Positions 34,842 through 44,997 of a stretch of 64,000 bases of DNA are shown piece after piece. Positions within the stretch are counted from its first letter, which is position 1. The number at the start of each line of letters is the position of its first letter. The notes below the pieces were generated by a model. It saw only the letters and a program-made list of their open reading frames with translations. It was not told the DNA's origin and made no database searches. Source of the stretch: Ruegeria atlantica (GTDB taxonomy: Bacteria > Pseudomonadota > Alphaproteobacteria > Rhodobacterales > Rhodobacteraceae); NCBI RefSeq assembly GCF_013032455.1, contig NZ_WQCF01000003.1, forward strand, positions 124,001-188,000, given 5' to 3'. Both the position numbers and the translations under genes were made by a program.

Positions 34842-35678
34842 TTATTGCGGGGTGCCCGGCGGCGGCAGGTCTTCGGTTAGGGGCCAGTAAAAATCGGGTG
34901 GCAGCCCGGCTTCGGCGCGTTTTTCCTCGTTGAAGGGTGGTTTCAGAACGCCGTGGAAATACCGTCGGACCAATTGGTGGAACACATCCTTGGGGTCGGC
35001 GTTCTCTCGCCCGCACAAAAAGTGGAACCATTTTGAACCATATGCGACATGGCCGACCTCTTCGGCGTAGATGATTTCCAGCGCTGTGATGGCCTGTTCT
35101 TCCTTGGCCTTCCGGAAAATGTCTATCATCCCTGGCGTTACGTCCAACCCGCGCGCCTCAAGTACCATTGGAACCACGGCCAGACGGCCCATCAGGTCCT
35201 CGGCCGTGTCTTCAGCCGCACGCCACATTCCGGCATGGGCGGGCAGGGCGCCATAGTAGCTGCCCATGGTTTCCAGACAATCGCAGACCATTTCAAAGTG
35301 CCGCGACTCTTCTTCGGCGCATTTGACCCAATCGTCATGGAACCCGATCGGCATCGGCACGTGACCAAAGCGCGCGATGATGTCCCAATGCAAATCCACT
35401 GCGTTCAATTCGATATGCGCGACGGCATGCAGCAGGGCGATCCGCCCCGCTTCGGTTCCGGGTTTCCGTTTTGGAACTTCGCGCGGAGATAACAGTTCAG
35501 GCCGTTCAGGGCGCGAAGGTTGCAGCGGAGGAGATGCGGTGCCGACCTCTATAACAGGCCCGTCACCCTTGCGGGATGCAAACCACGCAGCGGCATGCCT
35601 TTTTGAAAGGGCGGTCTTTTCCCGCCCATTCGCCGTGGTCAGTACTTCGGTCGCCATCTGTGTTAGCGTTTTGGACAC
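34842..35678 (-). CDS. Ferritin-like DUF455 protein
   Basis: A 278-residue protein with a four-helix ferritin-like core and putative diiron ligands: HIELNAVDLHWD, CAEEESRHFEM, VLEARGLDVTPG and YAEEVGHVAYG. The arrangement of Glu and ExxH motifs implies an iron-dependent oxidase or hydroxylase, related to MiaE-like tRNA hydroxylase folds, but the substrate is unknown. Its N-terminus (to about 75) is variable and Pro-rich. Confidence 0.85.
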   Translation of the reverse strand: MSKTLTQMATEVLTTANGREKTALSKRHAAAWFASRKGDGPVIEVGTASPPLQPSRPERPELLSPREVPKRKPGTEAGRIALLHAVAHIELNAVDLHWDIIARFGHVPMPIGFHDDWVKCAEEESRHFEMVCDCLETMGSYYGALPAHAGMWRAAEDTAEDLMGRLAVVPMVLEARGLDVTPGMIDIFRKAKEEQAITALEIIYAEEVGHVAYGSKWFHFLCGRENADPKDVFHQLVRRYFHGVLKPPFNEEKRAEAGLPPDFYWPLTEDLPPPGTPQ

Positions 35679-35741
35679 CAGGTTTCTCCGCCTAAATGGT
35701 TGCGCGGGTCTTAGACCGGATGGTGCTCGTGGTCGAGAGGG

Positions 35742-36203
35742 CTAAAAGGCGCGCACGGCCTCAAGCACCTCATCGACATGACCGGGCACTTTGACCTTGC
35801 GCCAGACCTTGGCAATCTTGCCGTCGCCGTTGATGATGAAGGTCGAGCGTTGGATCCCCATCGACTTGCGCCCGTACATGTTTTTTTCCACCCATACGCC
35901 GTAATCCTCACAAACAGTCGAGTTTTCGTCCGACAGCAGCGGCGTTGTCAGGTTGTGCTTGGCGACGAATTTATCGTGTTTGGCCACACTGTCGCGCGAG
36001 ATGCCGAAAACTTGAGCGCCTGCATCGGCAAAGTCTTGAAGTTGTTCCGAGAAACCGATGGATTCCTTGGTGCAGCCCGGCGTATCATCACGGGGATAGA
36101 AGAACAGAACCACGATGCCACCGCGCAGGTCTGACAGGGTGACCTCACCACCTCCGTCGCGTGGCAAAGTGAAATCAGGGGCGATGTCTGAAACGTCGGG
36201 CAT
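35742..36203 (-). CDS. bcp: Peroxiredoxin, Bcp/PrxQ type
   Basis: Thiol peroxidase of 153 residues. The peroxidatic Cys is in DDTPGCTKE with the family PxxxTPGCT context. The usual resolving Cys five residues later is absent (TKESIG), so it must use another Cys, for example in STVCEDYG, or an external thiol. ATG at 36201-36203 has GGAG upstream; the longer frame is unlikely. Divergent from the AsmA-like gene with 49 bp between. Confidence 0.93.
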   Translation of the reverse strand: MPDVSDIAPDFTLPRDGGGEVTLSDLRGGIVVLFFYPRDDTPGCTKESIGFSEQLQDFADAGAQVFGISRDSVAKHDKFVAKHNLTTPLLSDENSTVCEDYGVWVEKNMYGRKSMGIQRSTFIINGDGKIAKVWRKVKVPGHVDEVLEAVRAF

Positions 36204-36252
36204 TGGAAACTCCGCTGAAGCTTTATAGGGCTGCCCGTCATCATAGGGCGGC

Positions 36253-39200
36253 ATGAGCGGGTTGGAAGGCGTGGATCGAAAATTGGCGCAGCACGAGGAA
36301 AAAAGTGCGACCCAGCCGGAGGAACCTCCGCGTCGTCGTCGCTCGCGCCGTCGCAAAGCTGCGCATTTTTCCGGGTGGACGATATTATCCCTAGGTTTGC
36401 TGGTGTTTGCAGGCTGGTTCTTTTTGTTCGGTCAGAACGTGCATGCGCCCGAATGGCTGCGAAAGAGGGTTGAGCATCGTCTTGAGCAAAGCCTTGGTGG
36501 CCTGCAATTCCGGTTTGGTGACGCCAGCTTTATTGTAAATGAAGACTGGCGCCCCCGATTGCAGCTGATGGACGTTACGATCAGTGATGCAGCGGGGCAG
36601 CAGATTGCTCAGGTCTCGGAATTGCAGACCCGGCTATCCATGCGTGGATTGCTGCGGGGGCAAATTCGGCCACGGCGTATTCTGCTACGCGATGCGCAAT
36701 TTGCTTTGACCCGTGGTCTGGATGGTGCGCTGACGCTAACGGTTGGAGCGGGCAGCGCCCCAGTGCAAAAGGCGCCGGATCTGGCGCAACTGATTGAACA
36801 ATCCGACGATGTATTTTTGTCGCCTATCCTGTCGGGATTGCGGTCGGTAGAGTTGGAATCCCTGACGCTCGATTATCAGGATCTGCGCCTTGGCAGGGCC
36901 TGGATCTTTGATGGTGGCCACATAAGAATAGATCGCAGTGGTGATGAGATGCGGCTGGCCACTGGATTTTCCGTACTGACCGGGCGTGACTACGCCAGCA
37001 CGATCGAGGCCAACTACACCAGTGTGTTGGGTACACCTCGGGCCGAGTTCGGTGTTTCGATCACCGACTTGCCTGCTGAAGATATCGCCAATCAGAGTGT
37101 CGCGCTGTCGTGGATGCAGGTTCTCAAGGCTCCGATTTCCGGGGCGTTGCGAGGCAGCGTCAATGATGACACGACGCTTGGCCCGCTATTTGCCACACTG
37201 AATCTTGGTTCGGGGGTGGTTCAACCGACACAGGAAACGCGCCCGATCCCCTTTGAGTCAGCCAGCACTTATTTCACCTATAAGCCCAGCCATCAGTTGC
37301 TGGAATTCAATGAGATATCAGTGGTTTCGGCTTGGGGCGCCTTTCAGGCCGAAGGTAAGGCGTTTTTGCATGGTATCGAAGACGGTGTGCTGGATAGCCT
37401 GACCTCTCAGCTGAGCCTCAACAATATTAACATCAATCCAGCAAACTTGTTCCCCGAACCGCTGGATTTGGCACGTGCCAATCTGGATTTTCAAATGAAA
37501 CTAGCCCCGTTCGAGCTTCATTTGGGGCAAGTGATGGTTGAAGATTCAAATTACCGTCTATTGGCCTCGGGTAAGTTGCTTGGCGAAGCAACTGGGTGGT
37601 CCGCGCAGTTGGATGCGCATTTAGACAGTATGAACGCAGACCATCTGCTGAATTATTGGCCTGAACGGCTGGCCTCGAAGCCTCGGAAATGGGTGGCGGA
37701 AAATCTGTTTGAGGGAGAGTTTTCAGACGTTGATTTTGCGTTGCGCCTAAAGCCGCGCGCCAAACCTGATATCTATCTGGATTTTGGTTTCGACAAAGCC
37801 AAGATTCGGTTCGCCAAGACCCTACCACCAATCGAAAATGCACAAGGCCAGGCCAGCTTGATTGGTCAACGTTTCACAGCCACGGCAGAAGCGGGCCATG
37901 TCGTCGCCGATCTGGGGGGTGCAATTGACGCCTCGGGTACGTCGTTCATCATCCCCGATACCAGCATCAAAGGCGTGTCCCCGTCGATCACCCGGATTAC
38001 GGCCAAGGGCAGTGTAACTGCAGCCATGTCTCTGCTCGACCGACCTCCGTTGCAATTGTTGACGAAGGCAAATTTGCCGGTTGACGTGGCGAACGGGCAG
38101 GTGGCCCTGTCGGGAACACTGGCGCTGCCGATGAAAAAGGGGCTGAAGTTTGAGGAGACTCAGTTCCACTTTCTTGGCGAAATTGACAACGTTCAAAGTG
38201 ACAGGCTTGTGCCGGGTTTTTCGGTCAGTGCCGACAGGTTGACACTTGTGGGTGACCAAACAGAGGTTGAAGTCGAAGGCCAAGGAAATTTCGGTGATGT
38301 CCCGCTTCGGGCAAGTTGGCGGCAGCCGATAGGAGGTCGTGAACCCCAGCGCAGTGAGCTGACAGGACAGATTGAACTGTCGCCCCGTCTTATGACTGAA
38401 CTGAAGGCTGGCCTGCCGCAAGGGATGCTGACGGGTAAAGGCACGGCAGATATTGCGCTGGGCATTGGTGCAGGCGGGCCGCCGAAGCTTACGGCGAAAT
38501 CCGACCTTGCGGGGGTTGTTCTGGCTATCCCTGAACTCGGTTGGAGCAAGGCAGCGGGAACAACCGGAACAATGACGGTTGACGCAACATTGGGCGACGC
38601 CTTGCGCGTGGATGAGCTCCGGCTGGATGCGGCTGGATTACGAACCTCTGCGTCAATTTCGTTCAACGAGGGGAATTTCGACCGTGTGCTTTTTAGTTCA
38701 TTCGATCTAGGTGACTGGCTGGCAGTTCCTGCCGAACTGGTCAATACCGGACGGGCTGTGCCTGATATTCGTGTGTTGGGCGGAGTAATGAATCTGGGCC
38801 GCGCAACCTTTGGTAGTGGTAGTGGCGGTGGGGGCTCTGGCACGGGGCCTCGGATGGACGTGACGCTGGATCGCCTGCAAGTGACTGAAACCATTGCGTT
38901 GACCGGGTTCAAAGGAGCATTCCAAACTACAGGAGGCGTCAATGGTGCCTTTACGGCCAGTGTCAATGGCGGTGCCGCCGTTCGCGGGCAGGTCTCTCCA
39001 CGTTCGGGCCGCAGCGCGGTGACGCTGACGTCGGGCGATGCGGGAGAGGTCTTGCGGTCCGCGGGCCTGATCACTCAGGCGCGGGGAGGGGCGTTGAACC
39101 TGCAATTGGAACCAGTGGCCGGTCCGGGTAATTACGATGTCAACGTGAAGATCACTAATACCCGCATCACGGATGCCCCAGCCATGGCCGCTTTGCTGGA

Positions 39201-39654
39201 CGCCATCAGCCTTGTGGGTCTGCTGGATGAAATGACTGGGCAGGGCATCTTTTTTTCGACGATCGAAAGCCGGATGCGCATCACGCCGACCGTTATCAAG
39301 GTTCTCAGCGGCAGCGCGGTTGGCCCGTCCATGGGGCTCTCCTTTGATGGCACCATCGACACGGTCGCCGGAATGCTGAACCTGCGGGGTGCCATTTCCC
39401 CGATCTATCTGGTGAATGCAATTGGCAGTGTCTTTACCAAGAAAGGCGAAGGTGTCATCGGGTTCAACTACACCCTGACCGGCCCGCTGAAGCAGCCGAA
39501 AGTTTCGGTGAACCCGTTGTCGGGCCTTGCACCGCTTTTCCTGCGGAATTTGCTGAGAGCCCCAGCGCCTACGGTGTCTGATGGCCCCAACGCGCAGCCC
39601 ATCAAACCGGATGAGCCCACACGAACTTTCGGTGCACCTAAGTCGGACCGGTAA
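36253..39654 (+). CDS. AsmA/YhdP-like large envelope protein
   Basis: A 1133-residue protein with an Arg-rich cytoplasmic start (RRRRSRRRK), a single membrane helix (about 41-60) and a very long repetitive beta region, the design of AsmA-like proteins that span the periplasm to carry phospholipids to the outer membrane. The C-terminal part ([32 protein letters not shown]) is the conserved AsmA-like/DUF3971-type end. Followed by queA 43 bp downstream. Exact role inferred from the family. Confidence 0.85.
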   Translation: MSGLEGVDRKLAQHEEKSATQPEEPPRRRRSRRRKAAHFSGWTILSLGLLVFAGWFFLFGQNVHAPEWLRKRVEHRLEQSLGGLQFRFGDASFIVNEDWRPRLQLMDVTISDAAGQQIAQVSELQTRLSMRGLLRGQIRPRRILLRDAQFALTRGLDGALTLTVGAGSAPVQKAPDLAQLIEQSDDVFLSPILSGLRSVELESLTLDYQDLRLGRAWIFDGGHIRIDRSGDEMRLATGFSVLTGRDYASTIEANYTSVLGTPRAEFGVSITDLPAEDIANQSVALSWMQVLKAPISGALRGSVNDDTTLGPLFATLNLGSGVVQPTQETRPIPFESASTYFTYKPSHQLLEFNEISVVSAWGAFQAEGKAFLHGIEDGVLDSLTSQLSLNNININPANLFPEPLDLARANLDFQMKLAPFELHLGQVMVEDSNYRLLASGKLLGEATGWSAQLDAHLDSMNADHLLNYWPERLASKPRKWVAENLFEGEFSDVDFALRLKPRAKPDIYLDFGFDKAKIRFAKTLPPIENAQGQASLIGQRFTATAEAGHVVADLGGAIDASGTSFIIPDTSIKGVSPSITRITAKGSVTAAMSLLDRPPLQLLTKANLPVDVANGQVALSGTLALPMKKGLKFEETQFHFLGEIDNVQSDRLVPGFSVSADRLTLVGDQTEVEVEGQGNFGDVPLRASWRQPIGGREPQRSELTGQIELSPRLMTELKAGLPQGMLTGKGTADIALGIGAGGPPKLTAKSDLAGVVLAIPELGWSKAAGTTGTMTVDATLGDALRVDELRLDAAGLRTSASISFNEGNFDRVLFSSFDLGDWLAVPAELVNTGRAVPDIRVLGGVMNLGRATFGSGSGGGGSGTGPRMDVTLDRLQVTETIALTGFKGAFQTTGGVNGAFTASVNGGAAVRGQVSPRSGRSAVTLTSGDAGEVLRSAGLITQARGGALNLQLEPVAGPGNYDVNVKITNTRITDAPAMAALLDAISLVGLLDEMTGQGIFFSTIESRMRITPTVIKVLSGSAVGPSMGLSFDGTIDTVAGMLNLRGAISPIYLVNAIGSVFTKKGEGVIGFNYTLTGPLKQPKVSVNPLSGLAPLFLRNLLRAPAPTVSDGPNAQPIKPDEPTRTFGAPKSDR

Positions 39655-39697
39655 ACGTGCTGTGGCCGAATCTGCCAAGGCGCTGTATGGCGCGGCC

Positions 39698-40744
39698 ATG
39701 AAACTCAGCGATTTTGATTTCCACTTGCCCGAAGACCTGATTGCCACACGGCCCGCGAGCCCGCGGTCGTCGGCGCGACTGCTGGTGGCCAATGGTGACG
39801 CGTTGTCCGACGCGCATGTCTATGATCTGCCTGATTGGCTGCAACCCGGTGACCGGCTGGTGTTGAATGATACCCGTGTGATCCCGGCGCGTCTGAGCGG
39901 GCGCCGGCACCGCGACAGCGCCCAAGGGCCGGTGGCCGCTGCGATTGAAGCAACATTGTTGGAGCCGCAGGCCGACGGCACATGGAGCTCGCTGATCAAG
40001 CCTTTGAAAAAGGTCAAGATTGGCGAAACGATCGTTTTCTCTGACGATCTCGGTGCCACGCTGGACCGGATTGAAGACGGACAGGCCTATCTGCGGTTCA
40101 ACCTTACAGGCGACGATTTCGACACGGCGCTTGAGCAGGCAGGCGCGATGCCTTTGCCGCCATATATTGCTGCAAAACGCCCAGCGGACGAGCAAGACAA
40201 GACGGATTATCAGACCATTTGGGCGCGTAACTCTGGCGCAGTCGCGGCCCCGACGGCCTCGTTGCATTTCGACGATGCGCTTATGCAGGCGCTTTCGGCG
40301 CGCGGGGTAACGCTCAGCCATGTGACGCTGCATGTTGGTGCGGGTACTTTTCTGCCGGTCAAGGTCGAAGACGTGACCACCCACAAGATGCACGCCGAAT
40401 GGGGGCGGGTCAGCGCCACCGCGGCCGAAGAAATTCGCGCGACCAAGGCCGCAGGCGGTCGAGTCATCCCGGTTGGCACAACAGCCCTGCGTCTGATCGA
40501 AAGTGCAGCGCGCTCTGGACAGATCGAACCGTGGGAAGGTGACACAGATATCTTCATCTATCCGGGTTTCGAGTTTCACGTGACAGACGCCTTGATGACC
40601 AATTTTCATCTGCCTAAATCCACCTTGCTGATGCTGGTCTCGGCCCTGATGGGGCAGGATCGGATGCGCGACGTCTATGCGCATGCGATTGAACGGAAAT
40701 ATCGGTTCTTTTCCTACGGTGACGCGTCGCTTTTGATCCCATAA
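39698..40744 (+). CDS. queA: tRNA preQ1(34) S-adenosylmethionine ribosyltransferase-isomerase
   Basis: Converts preQ1 in tRNA to epoxyqueuosine with AdoMet as ribosyl donor. The 348-residue protein starts at ATG 39698 ([20 protein letters not shown]), with [33 protein letters not shown] and [20 protein letters not shown], all queA signatures. The frame extends upstream into the AsmA-like gene end, but that stretch is not family-like. No tgt is in the window downstream. Confidence 0.95.
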   Translation: MKLSDFDFHLPEDLIATRPASPRSSARLLVANGDALSDAHVYDLPDWLQPGDRLVLNDTRVIPARLSGRRHRDSAQGPVAAAIEATLLEPQADGTWSSLIKPLKKVKIGETIVFSDDLGATLDRIEDGQAYLRFNLTGDDFDTALEQAGAMPLPPYIAAKRPADEQDKTDYQTIWARNSGAVAAPTASLHFDDALMQALSARGVTLSHVTLHVGAGTFLPVKVEDVTTHKMHAEWGRVSATAAEEIRATKAAGGRVIPVGTTALRLIESAARSGQIEPWEGDTDIFIYPGFEFHVTDALMTNFHLPKSTLLMLVSALMGQDRMRDVYAHAIERKYRFFSYGDASLLIP

Positions 40745-40856
40745 AGGGCGCGTTGTCGGGATCGTTCTATGTCATTGTCGTAGACAAGCATGACCAGAGC
40801 CGTTTTTCATATCAAAACGAATCCATAGTATAGTTTGGCATTTTACGGAGGCCCCA

Positions 40857-42128
40857 ATGATTCAGGTCCTTTCCAGCGCGTGGGCGCTTTTGCTTGGTAT
40901 GGGCTTGTTGATGGTCGGGAATGGCCTTCAGGGTACGATCCTAGGTGTTCGGGGTGAGATCGAGGGCTTTTCGACCCTAGAGATGTCGCTCGTAATGTCG
41001 GCTTATTTTATGGGTTTTCTGGGCGGTTCACGCCTGGCACCCGAGATGATCCGGCGTGTCGGACATGTCCGGGTGTTTGCTGCACTGGCTTCGTTCATTT
41101 CAGCCGTCATGATCATGTACCCATTGATGACCAACCCGGTTGTCTGGATTTTGGGGCGCGTCGTGATAGGGTTCTGCTTTTCTGGAGTATATGTCACCGC
41201 GGAAAGCTGGCTCAATAATGCAGCGAGTAACGAGAACCGCGGACAGGCCCTGTCGCTTTATATGATCTTCCAGATGACGGGGATTATCAGCGCTCAGGGG
41301 CTGGTGCTGTTGGGCGACCCGGCTGGGTTCGATACCTTCGTTATCGCGTCCATTCTGGTTTCAGTTTCTTTTGCGCCAATTTTGCTGTCGATCTCGCCAA
41401 CGCCCGCGTTTGACACAACAAAACCGATGACCTTGCGCGAATTGTTCAATAGCTCCCCGCTAGGCTGCGTAGGTATGTTCCTTCTGGGCGGCGTATTCTC
41501 GGCCCAGTTCGGCATGGCTTCGGTTTATGGAGCGCGCGCGGACCTGACGCTGGTTGAGATTTCGACCTTTATCGCAACTTTCTATATCGGCGCCTTGGTG
41601 CTGCAATACCCGCTGGGCTGGATGTCAGATCGCATGGATCGCCGCTTTCTGATCATGCTGGTTGCCGGGGTGGGGGCGTGCGCTGCTGTGGTGGGTATGC
41701 TGTTCGGGGTCACTTTTCCGGTCCTTTTGGGCGCGGCTTTCTTTATCGGCGGCATGTCAAACCCGCTTTATTCACTACTGATCGCGCACGCGAACGACTT
41801 CCTCAACCACGAAGACATGGCTGCTGCTTCGGGCGGGCTGTTGTTCATCAACGGGCTTGGCGCCATTGCAGGGCCACTCATCACCGGTTGGCTTATGGGA
41901 GATGCCATCTTCGGTCCGCCGGGTTTCTTTCTGTTCATCGCCGCTCTGTTGGTCACGATGGCTGTCTATGCGCTCTACCGTATGACACAGCGCGCCGCGA
42001 TCCCGATCGATGAGACGGGTACCATGTCTCCGGTCTATCCAACGGCCTCTCCGGTTGCCTTCGAAGTTGCGCAGGAAGTGGCCATCGAAGCCGCCGAAGC
42101 CGAGCAGGAATCGCAAGATGTTGCCTAA
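40857..42128 (+). CDS. MFS transporter (YcaD/UMF-type)
   Basis: An inner-membrane major facilitator protein of 423 residues with 12 predicted helices. VYVTAESWLNNAASNENRGQALSLYM between helices 4 and 5 and YPLGWMSDRMDRR between helices 8 and 9 are characteristic. The C-terminal tail is acidic and cytoplasmic. Substrate cannot be read. A GGAGG site precedes the ATG. Confidence 0.9.
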   Translation: MIQVLSSAWALLLGMGLLMVGNGLQGTILGVRGEIEGFSTLEMSLVMSAYFMGFLGGSRLAPEMIRRVGHVRVFAALASFISAVMIMYPLMTNPVVWILGRVVIGFCFSGVYVTAESWLNNAASNENRGQALSLYMIFQMTGIISAQGLVLLGDPAGFDTFVIASILVSVSFAPILLSISPTPAFDTTKPMTLRELFNSSPLGCVGMFLLGGVFSAQFGMASVYGARADLTLVEISTFIATFYIGALVLQYPLGWMSDRMDRRFLIMLVAGVGACAAVVGMLFGVTFPVLLGAAFFIGGMSNPLYSLLIAHANDFLNHEDMAAASGGLLFINGLGAIAGPLITGWLMGDAIFGPPGFFLFIAALLVTMAVYALYRMTQRAAIPIDETGTMSPVYPTASPVAFEVAQEVAIEAAEAEQESQDVA

Positions 42129-42238
42129 GACACACGATTATGTCGCCAATGTTGCAATTTTTTACTGTAACAAATCTGTAAAACAGCATTTAATACTCTT
42201 ACGTGCCTGGGGAGGGCAACACGACGGAGTTTAGGGCA

Positions 42239-42817
42239 ATGGTAAGTCCTGAAGAAGTATTGAGTTTTTGGTTAGATGAGATTGGTCCCAAGGGATGGTA
42301 TCTACAGGACGATGCCTTGGATGCCGAAATTCGCGAAAGGTTTTTGACAACCTGGGAGGCCGCGAGTGAAGGAAAGTTTTCCCTTTGGATGACCTATCCC
42401 AGCGGTTCACTTGCCTACATCATCCTAATGGATCAATTTCCGCGTAATATGTTCCGGGGCAGTGCAAAGGCTTTCGCTTCTGATCGCGCTGCACTTTCGG
42501 TCGCAAAGTGTGCGGTTGACAAGGGCTGGGATCTGAAGATTGACGAACCTGCCCGGCAGTTCTTTTACCTGCCGATGATGCATTCGGAAAATCTGTGTGA
42601 TCAGGAACGTTGTGTGCGTCTGATGTGCCAGAACATGACAGGCAGTGATCAAAGAAACCTGTTGCATGCACGGGCGCATCGCGAAGTGATCCGCAAGTTT
42701 GGCCGCTTCCCCTATCGGAACGAGGCGCTTGAGCGTCCGATGACCGAGAACGAAGTAACCTATGTGAATATGGGTGGTTATGGCGCCACTGTTCGCGAGT
42801 TGCAGGCTGCCGGTTAA
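42239..42817 (+). CDS. DUF924 family protein
   Basis: A 192-residue alpha-helical protein matching DUF924: SPEEVLSFWLDEIGPKGWY, LAYIILMDQFPRNMFRG, FFYLPMMHSENLCDQE and RFPYRNEALERPMTENE. Function unknown; the fold is TPR-like. ATG 42239 has GGAG 9 bp upstream and is preferred to the longer frame from 42203. Its stop overlaps the convergent gene by 4 bp. Confidence 0.86.
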   Translation: MVSPEEVLSFWLDEIGPKGWYLQDDALDAEIRERFLTTWEAASEGKFSLWMTYPSGSLAYIILMDQFPRNMFRGSAKAFASDRAALSVAKCAVDKGWDLKIDEPARQFFYLPMMHSENLCDQERCVRLMCQNMTGSDQRNLLHARAHREVIRKFGRFPYRNEALERPMTENEVTYVNMGGYGATVRELQAAG

Positions 42818-43248
42818 GTCGACGGCTCGCACCCCCTGATTGCGATTATGCGGTCGGCAATTTTGTCGGCCGTTTTTTCTATTGCACTGTTTATTAGCGC
42901 GTCAGGGGATTCCGTGATCTCGGAAATGCGGGATTGAGTAGCCTGCATTTTCTGTTCCAGTTGATCCAGCTTAGCCAGCGCAGCAAAAACTCGCCCTGCT
43001 GTGGCGCTGTCGGTGACGCCGCCGTTCGTTTGAATACTGGAAAGATCGCTGCGCAGAGCCGTCAACTCACCCCGAACACCTCGAATTTCTTCCTTTAGCG
43101 GCGAGACGATCTGAACCTTTTCCGCAAAAGAAGTGGTGATACCTTCCACAGTCGACGCCAGCTTCCACCCCAGAAACAAACAGAGAGCAACCAGAATAAG
43201 AGTGGCGTTCAACAGGGCAAGAAACAGATCCTTAAGTGTATTGACCAT
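42814..43248 (-). CDS. Membrane coiled-coil protein, unknown
   Basis: A 144-residue protein with one membrane helix near the N-terminus (ALLNATLILVALCLFLGWKLA) and a periplasmic or cytoplasmic coiled-coil region (KEEIRGVRGELTALRSDLSSIQ; LDQLEQKMQATQSRISE). ATG at 43246-43248 follows GAAAGGG. No family recognised. It ends in the stop codon of DUF924 on the other strand. Confidence 0.6.
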   Translation of the reverse strand: MVNTLKDLFLALLNATLILVALCLFLGWKLASTVEGITTSFAEKVQIVSPLKEEIRGVRGELTALRSDLSSIQTNGGVTDSATAGRVFAALAKLDQLEQKMQATQSRISEITESPDALINSAIEKTADKIADRIIAIRGCEPST

Positions 43249-43396
43249 GATAACCCTTTCAAATGACTTGTGTTTGGGAAAGAGCGGGTGGGCTCGGTAA
43301 CTTGGTTCTAGCCTTTGATGAATGCCCGGTATAGGCTTAATTCTGCCTAATTTACCGTTGTTGACCCGTCGTCGCTTTTGTCGCGGGCTGACCATA

Positions 43397-43437
43397 TTGA
43401 TGCATTGTGAAATTTAGTTTAATGGTAAACTAAATTT
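43397..43437 (+). promoter_or_regulatory. Promoter and palindromic operator upstream of lpd
   Basis: AAATTTAGTTTA (43410-43421) and TAAACTAAATTT (43426-43437) are perfect 12 bp arms around ATGG. The core equals that in front of pdhA. A possible promoter, TTGATG (43397-43402) then 17 bp then TAATGG (43420-43425), overlaps the operator, a typical layout for repression. Confidence 0.8.
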
Positions 43438-43462
43438 TACACGACCTGTGCCGAGAGGGAAA

Positions 43463-44857
43463 ATGGCTGCACAATCTTTTGATCTGATCGTAATCGGCGC
43501 TGGTCCGGGCGGATATGTGGCTGCTATTCGTGCCGCGCAACTGGGCCTGAAAACCGCCGTTGTTGAACGTGAGCATCTGGGCGGTATCTGCTTGAACTGG
43601 GGATGTATCCCTACCAAAGCGCTTTTGCGTTCGTCCGAAGTGTTCCACCTGATGGAGCGTGCCAAGGACTTTGGCCTTAAGGCGGACAAGATCGGCTATG
43701 ATCTGGACGCTGTTGTAAAGCGCTCTCGCGGCGTTGCGGCGCAGCTTTCGGGTGGTATCGGTCACCTGCTGAAGAAAAACAAAGTCACCGTGGTAATGGG
43801 AGAGGCCACGATCCCCGCCAAGGGTAAGGTCTCGGTCAAGACGGACAAAGGCACCGAGGAGCTGACGGCCAAGAATATCGTTCTGGCCACGGGTGCACGC
43901 GCGCGCGAACTGCCAGGGCTTGAGGCCGACGGTGATCTGGTCTGGACTTACAAGCACGCGCTGCAACCGCCGCGCATGCCCAAGAAACTTCTGGTCATCG
44001 GCTCGGGCGCGATCGGCATCGAATTCGCCAGCTTCTACAACACGCTGGGCGCAGATACGACCGTGGTCGAGGTCATGGACCGTGTGCTGCCGGTTGAAGA
44101 TGCCGAAATCAGCGCCTTCGCCAAGAAAGCCTTCACCAAGCAGGGCATGACCATCATGGAAAAAGCGATGGTCAAGCAGTTGGACCGCGCCAAGGGCAAG
44201 GTCACCGCGCATATCGAGGTGAAGGGCAAGGTCGAGAAACACGACTTTGACACTGTGATCTCGGCGGTTGGTATCGTGGGTAATGTCGAAAACCTGGGGC
44301 TTGAAGCTCTGGGCGTGAAGATCGACCGCACCCATGTGGTCACCGATGAGTTCTGCCGGACCGGAGTTGAAGGTCTTTATGCCATTGGCGATACCGCGGG
44401 CGCACCGTGGCTGGCCCACAAGGCAAGCCACGAAGGCGTCATGGTCGCCGAACTGATTGCAGGCAAACATGCGCACCCGGTGAAACCGGAAAGCATTGCG
44501 GGCTGCACCTATTGTCAGCCGCAGGTGGCCTCGGTCGGGTACTCTGAGGCGAAAGCCAAGGAACTGGGCTATGACATCAAAGTGGGCCGCTTCCCCTTCA
44601 TCGGCAACGGCAAAGCCATCGCTCTGGGTGAGCCTGAAGGTCTGATCAAGACGGTTTTCGATGCCAAAACAGGCGAGTTGCTGGGCGCGCATATGATCGG
44701 CGCCGAGGTGACTGAATTGATTCAGGGCTATGTGGTTGGTCGCCAATTGGAGACAACGGAAGAAGACCTGATGAACACGGTCTTCCCGCATCCAACGCTG
44801 TCAGAAATGATGCATGAAAGCGTTTTGGATGCTTATGGTAAAGTCATCCATATGTGA
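43463..44857 (+). CDS. lpd: Dihydrolipoyl dehydrogenase (E3)
   Basis: FAD enzyme that reoxidises lipoate of the pyruvate dehydrogenase complex with NAD. The 464-residue protein has the FAD motif IGAGPGGYVAA (11-21), the redox disulfide Cys43/Cys48 in GICLNWGCIP, the NAD motif VIGSGAIGIEFA and the C-terminal HPTLSEMMHE catalytic His-Glu. ATG 43463 follows AGAGGGAA; the frame opens 5 codons earlier. It is separate from pdhABC but shares its operator. Confidence 0.95.
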   Translation: MAAQSFDLIVIGAGPGGYVAAIRAAQLGLKTAVVEREHLGGICLNWGCIPTKALLRSSEVFHLMERAKDFGLKADKIGYDLDAVVKRSRGVAAQLSGGIGHLLKKNKVTVVMGEATIPAKGKVSVKTDKGTEELTAKNIVLATGARARELPGLEADGDLVWTYKHALQPPRMPKKLLVIGSGAIGIEFASFYNTLGADTTVVEVMDRVLPVEDAEISAFAKKAFTKQGMTIMEKAMVKQLDRAKGKVTAHIEVKGKVEKHDFDTVISAVGIVGNVENLGLEALGVKIDRTHVVTDEFCRTGVEGLYAIGDTAGAPWLAHKASHEGVMVAELIAGKHAHPVKPESIAGCTYCQPQVASVGYSEAKAKELGYDIKVGRFPFIGNGKAIALGEPEGLIKTVFDAKTGELLGAHMIGAEVTELIQGYVVGRQLETTEEDLMNTVFPHPTLSEMMHESVLDAYGKVIHM

Positions 44858-44871
44858 TCAGAGCTAGGGTA

Positions 44872-44990
44872 GGGGGCTCTGCCCCCGCCGCCCTTTGGGC
44901 GACTCCCTCGGGATATTTATGGCCAGATGAAGCATGGGATCCGTACTTCATCTGGCGGGAAATATCCCGGAGCGCGAGGCAGAGCCTCGC
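44872..44990. repeat. Intergenic inverted-repeat (REP-like) element
   Basis: Three hairpins in series: GGGGGC-TCT-GCCCCC (44872 on), a long arm pair CTCGGGATATTT / AAATATCCCGGAG enclosing CCAGATGAAG / CTTCATCTGG (44906-44972), and GCGAGGC-AGA-GCCTCGC (44974-44990). It lies between convergent lpd and the M20 gene, so it may end both transcripts; similar elements are common in this bacterial group. Confidence 0.65.
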
Positions 44991-44997
44991 ATAAAGC

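Noticed and set aside
38707..39792. 361-codon minus-strand frame opposite the AsmA-like gene
   Set aside because: Antisense shadow with no recognisable domain.
43430..44791. 453-codon minus-strand frame opposite lpd
   Set aside because: Mirror of lpd codon bias; low-complexity residue pattern, no motif or ribosome site.
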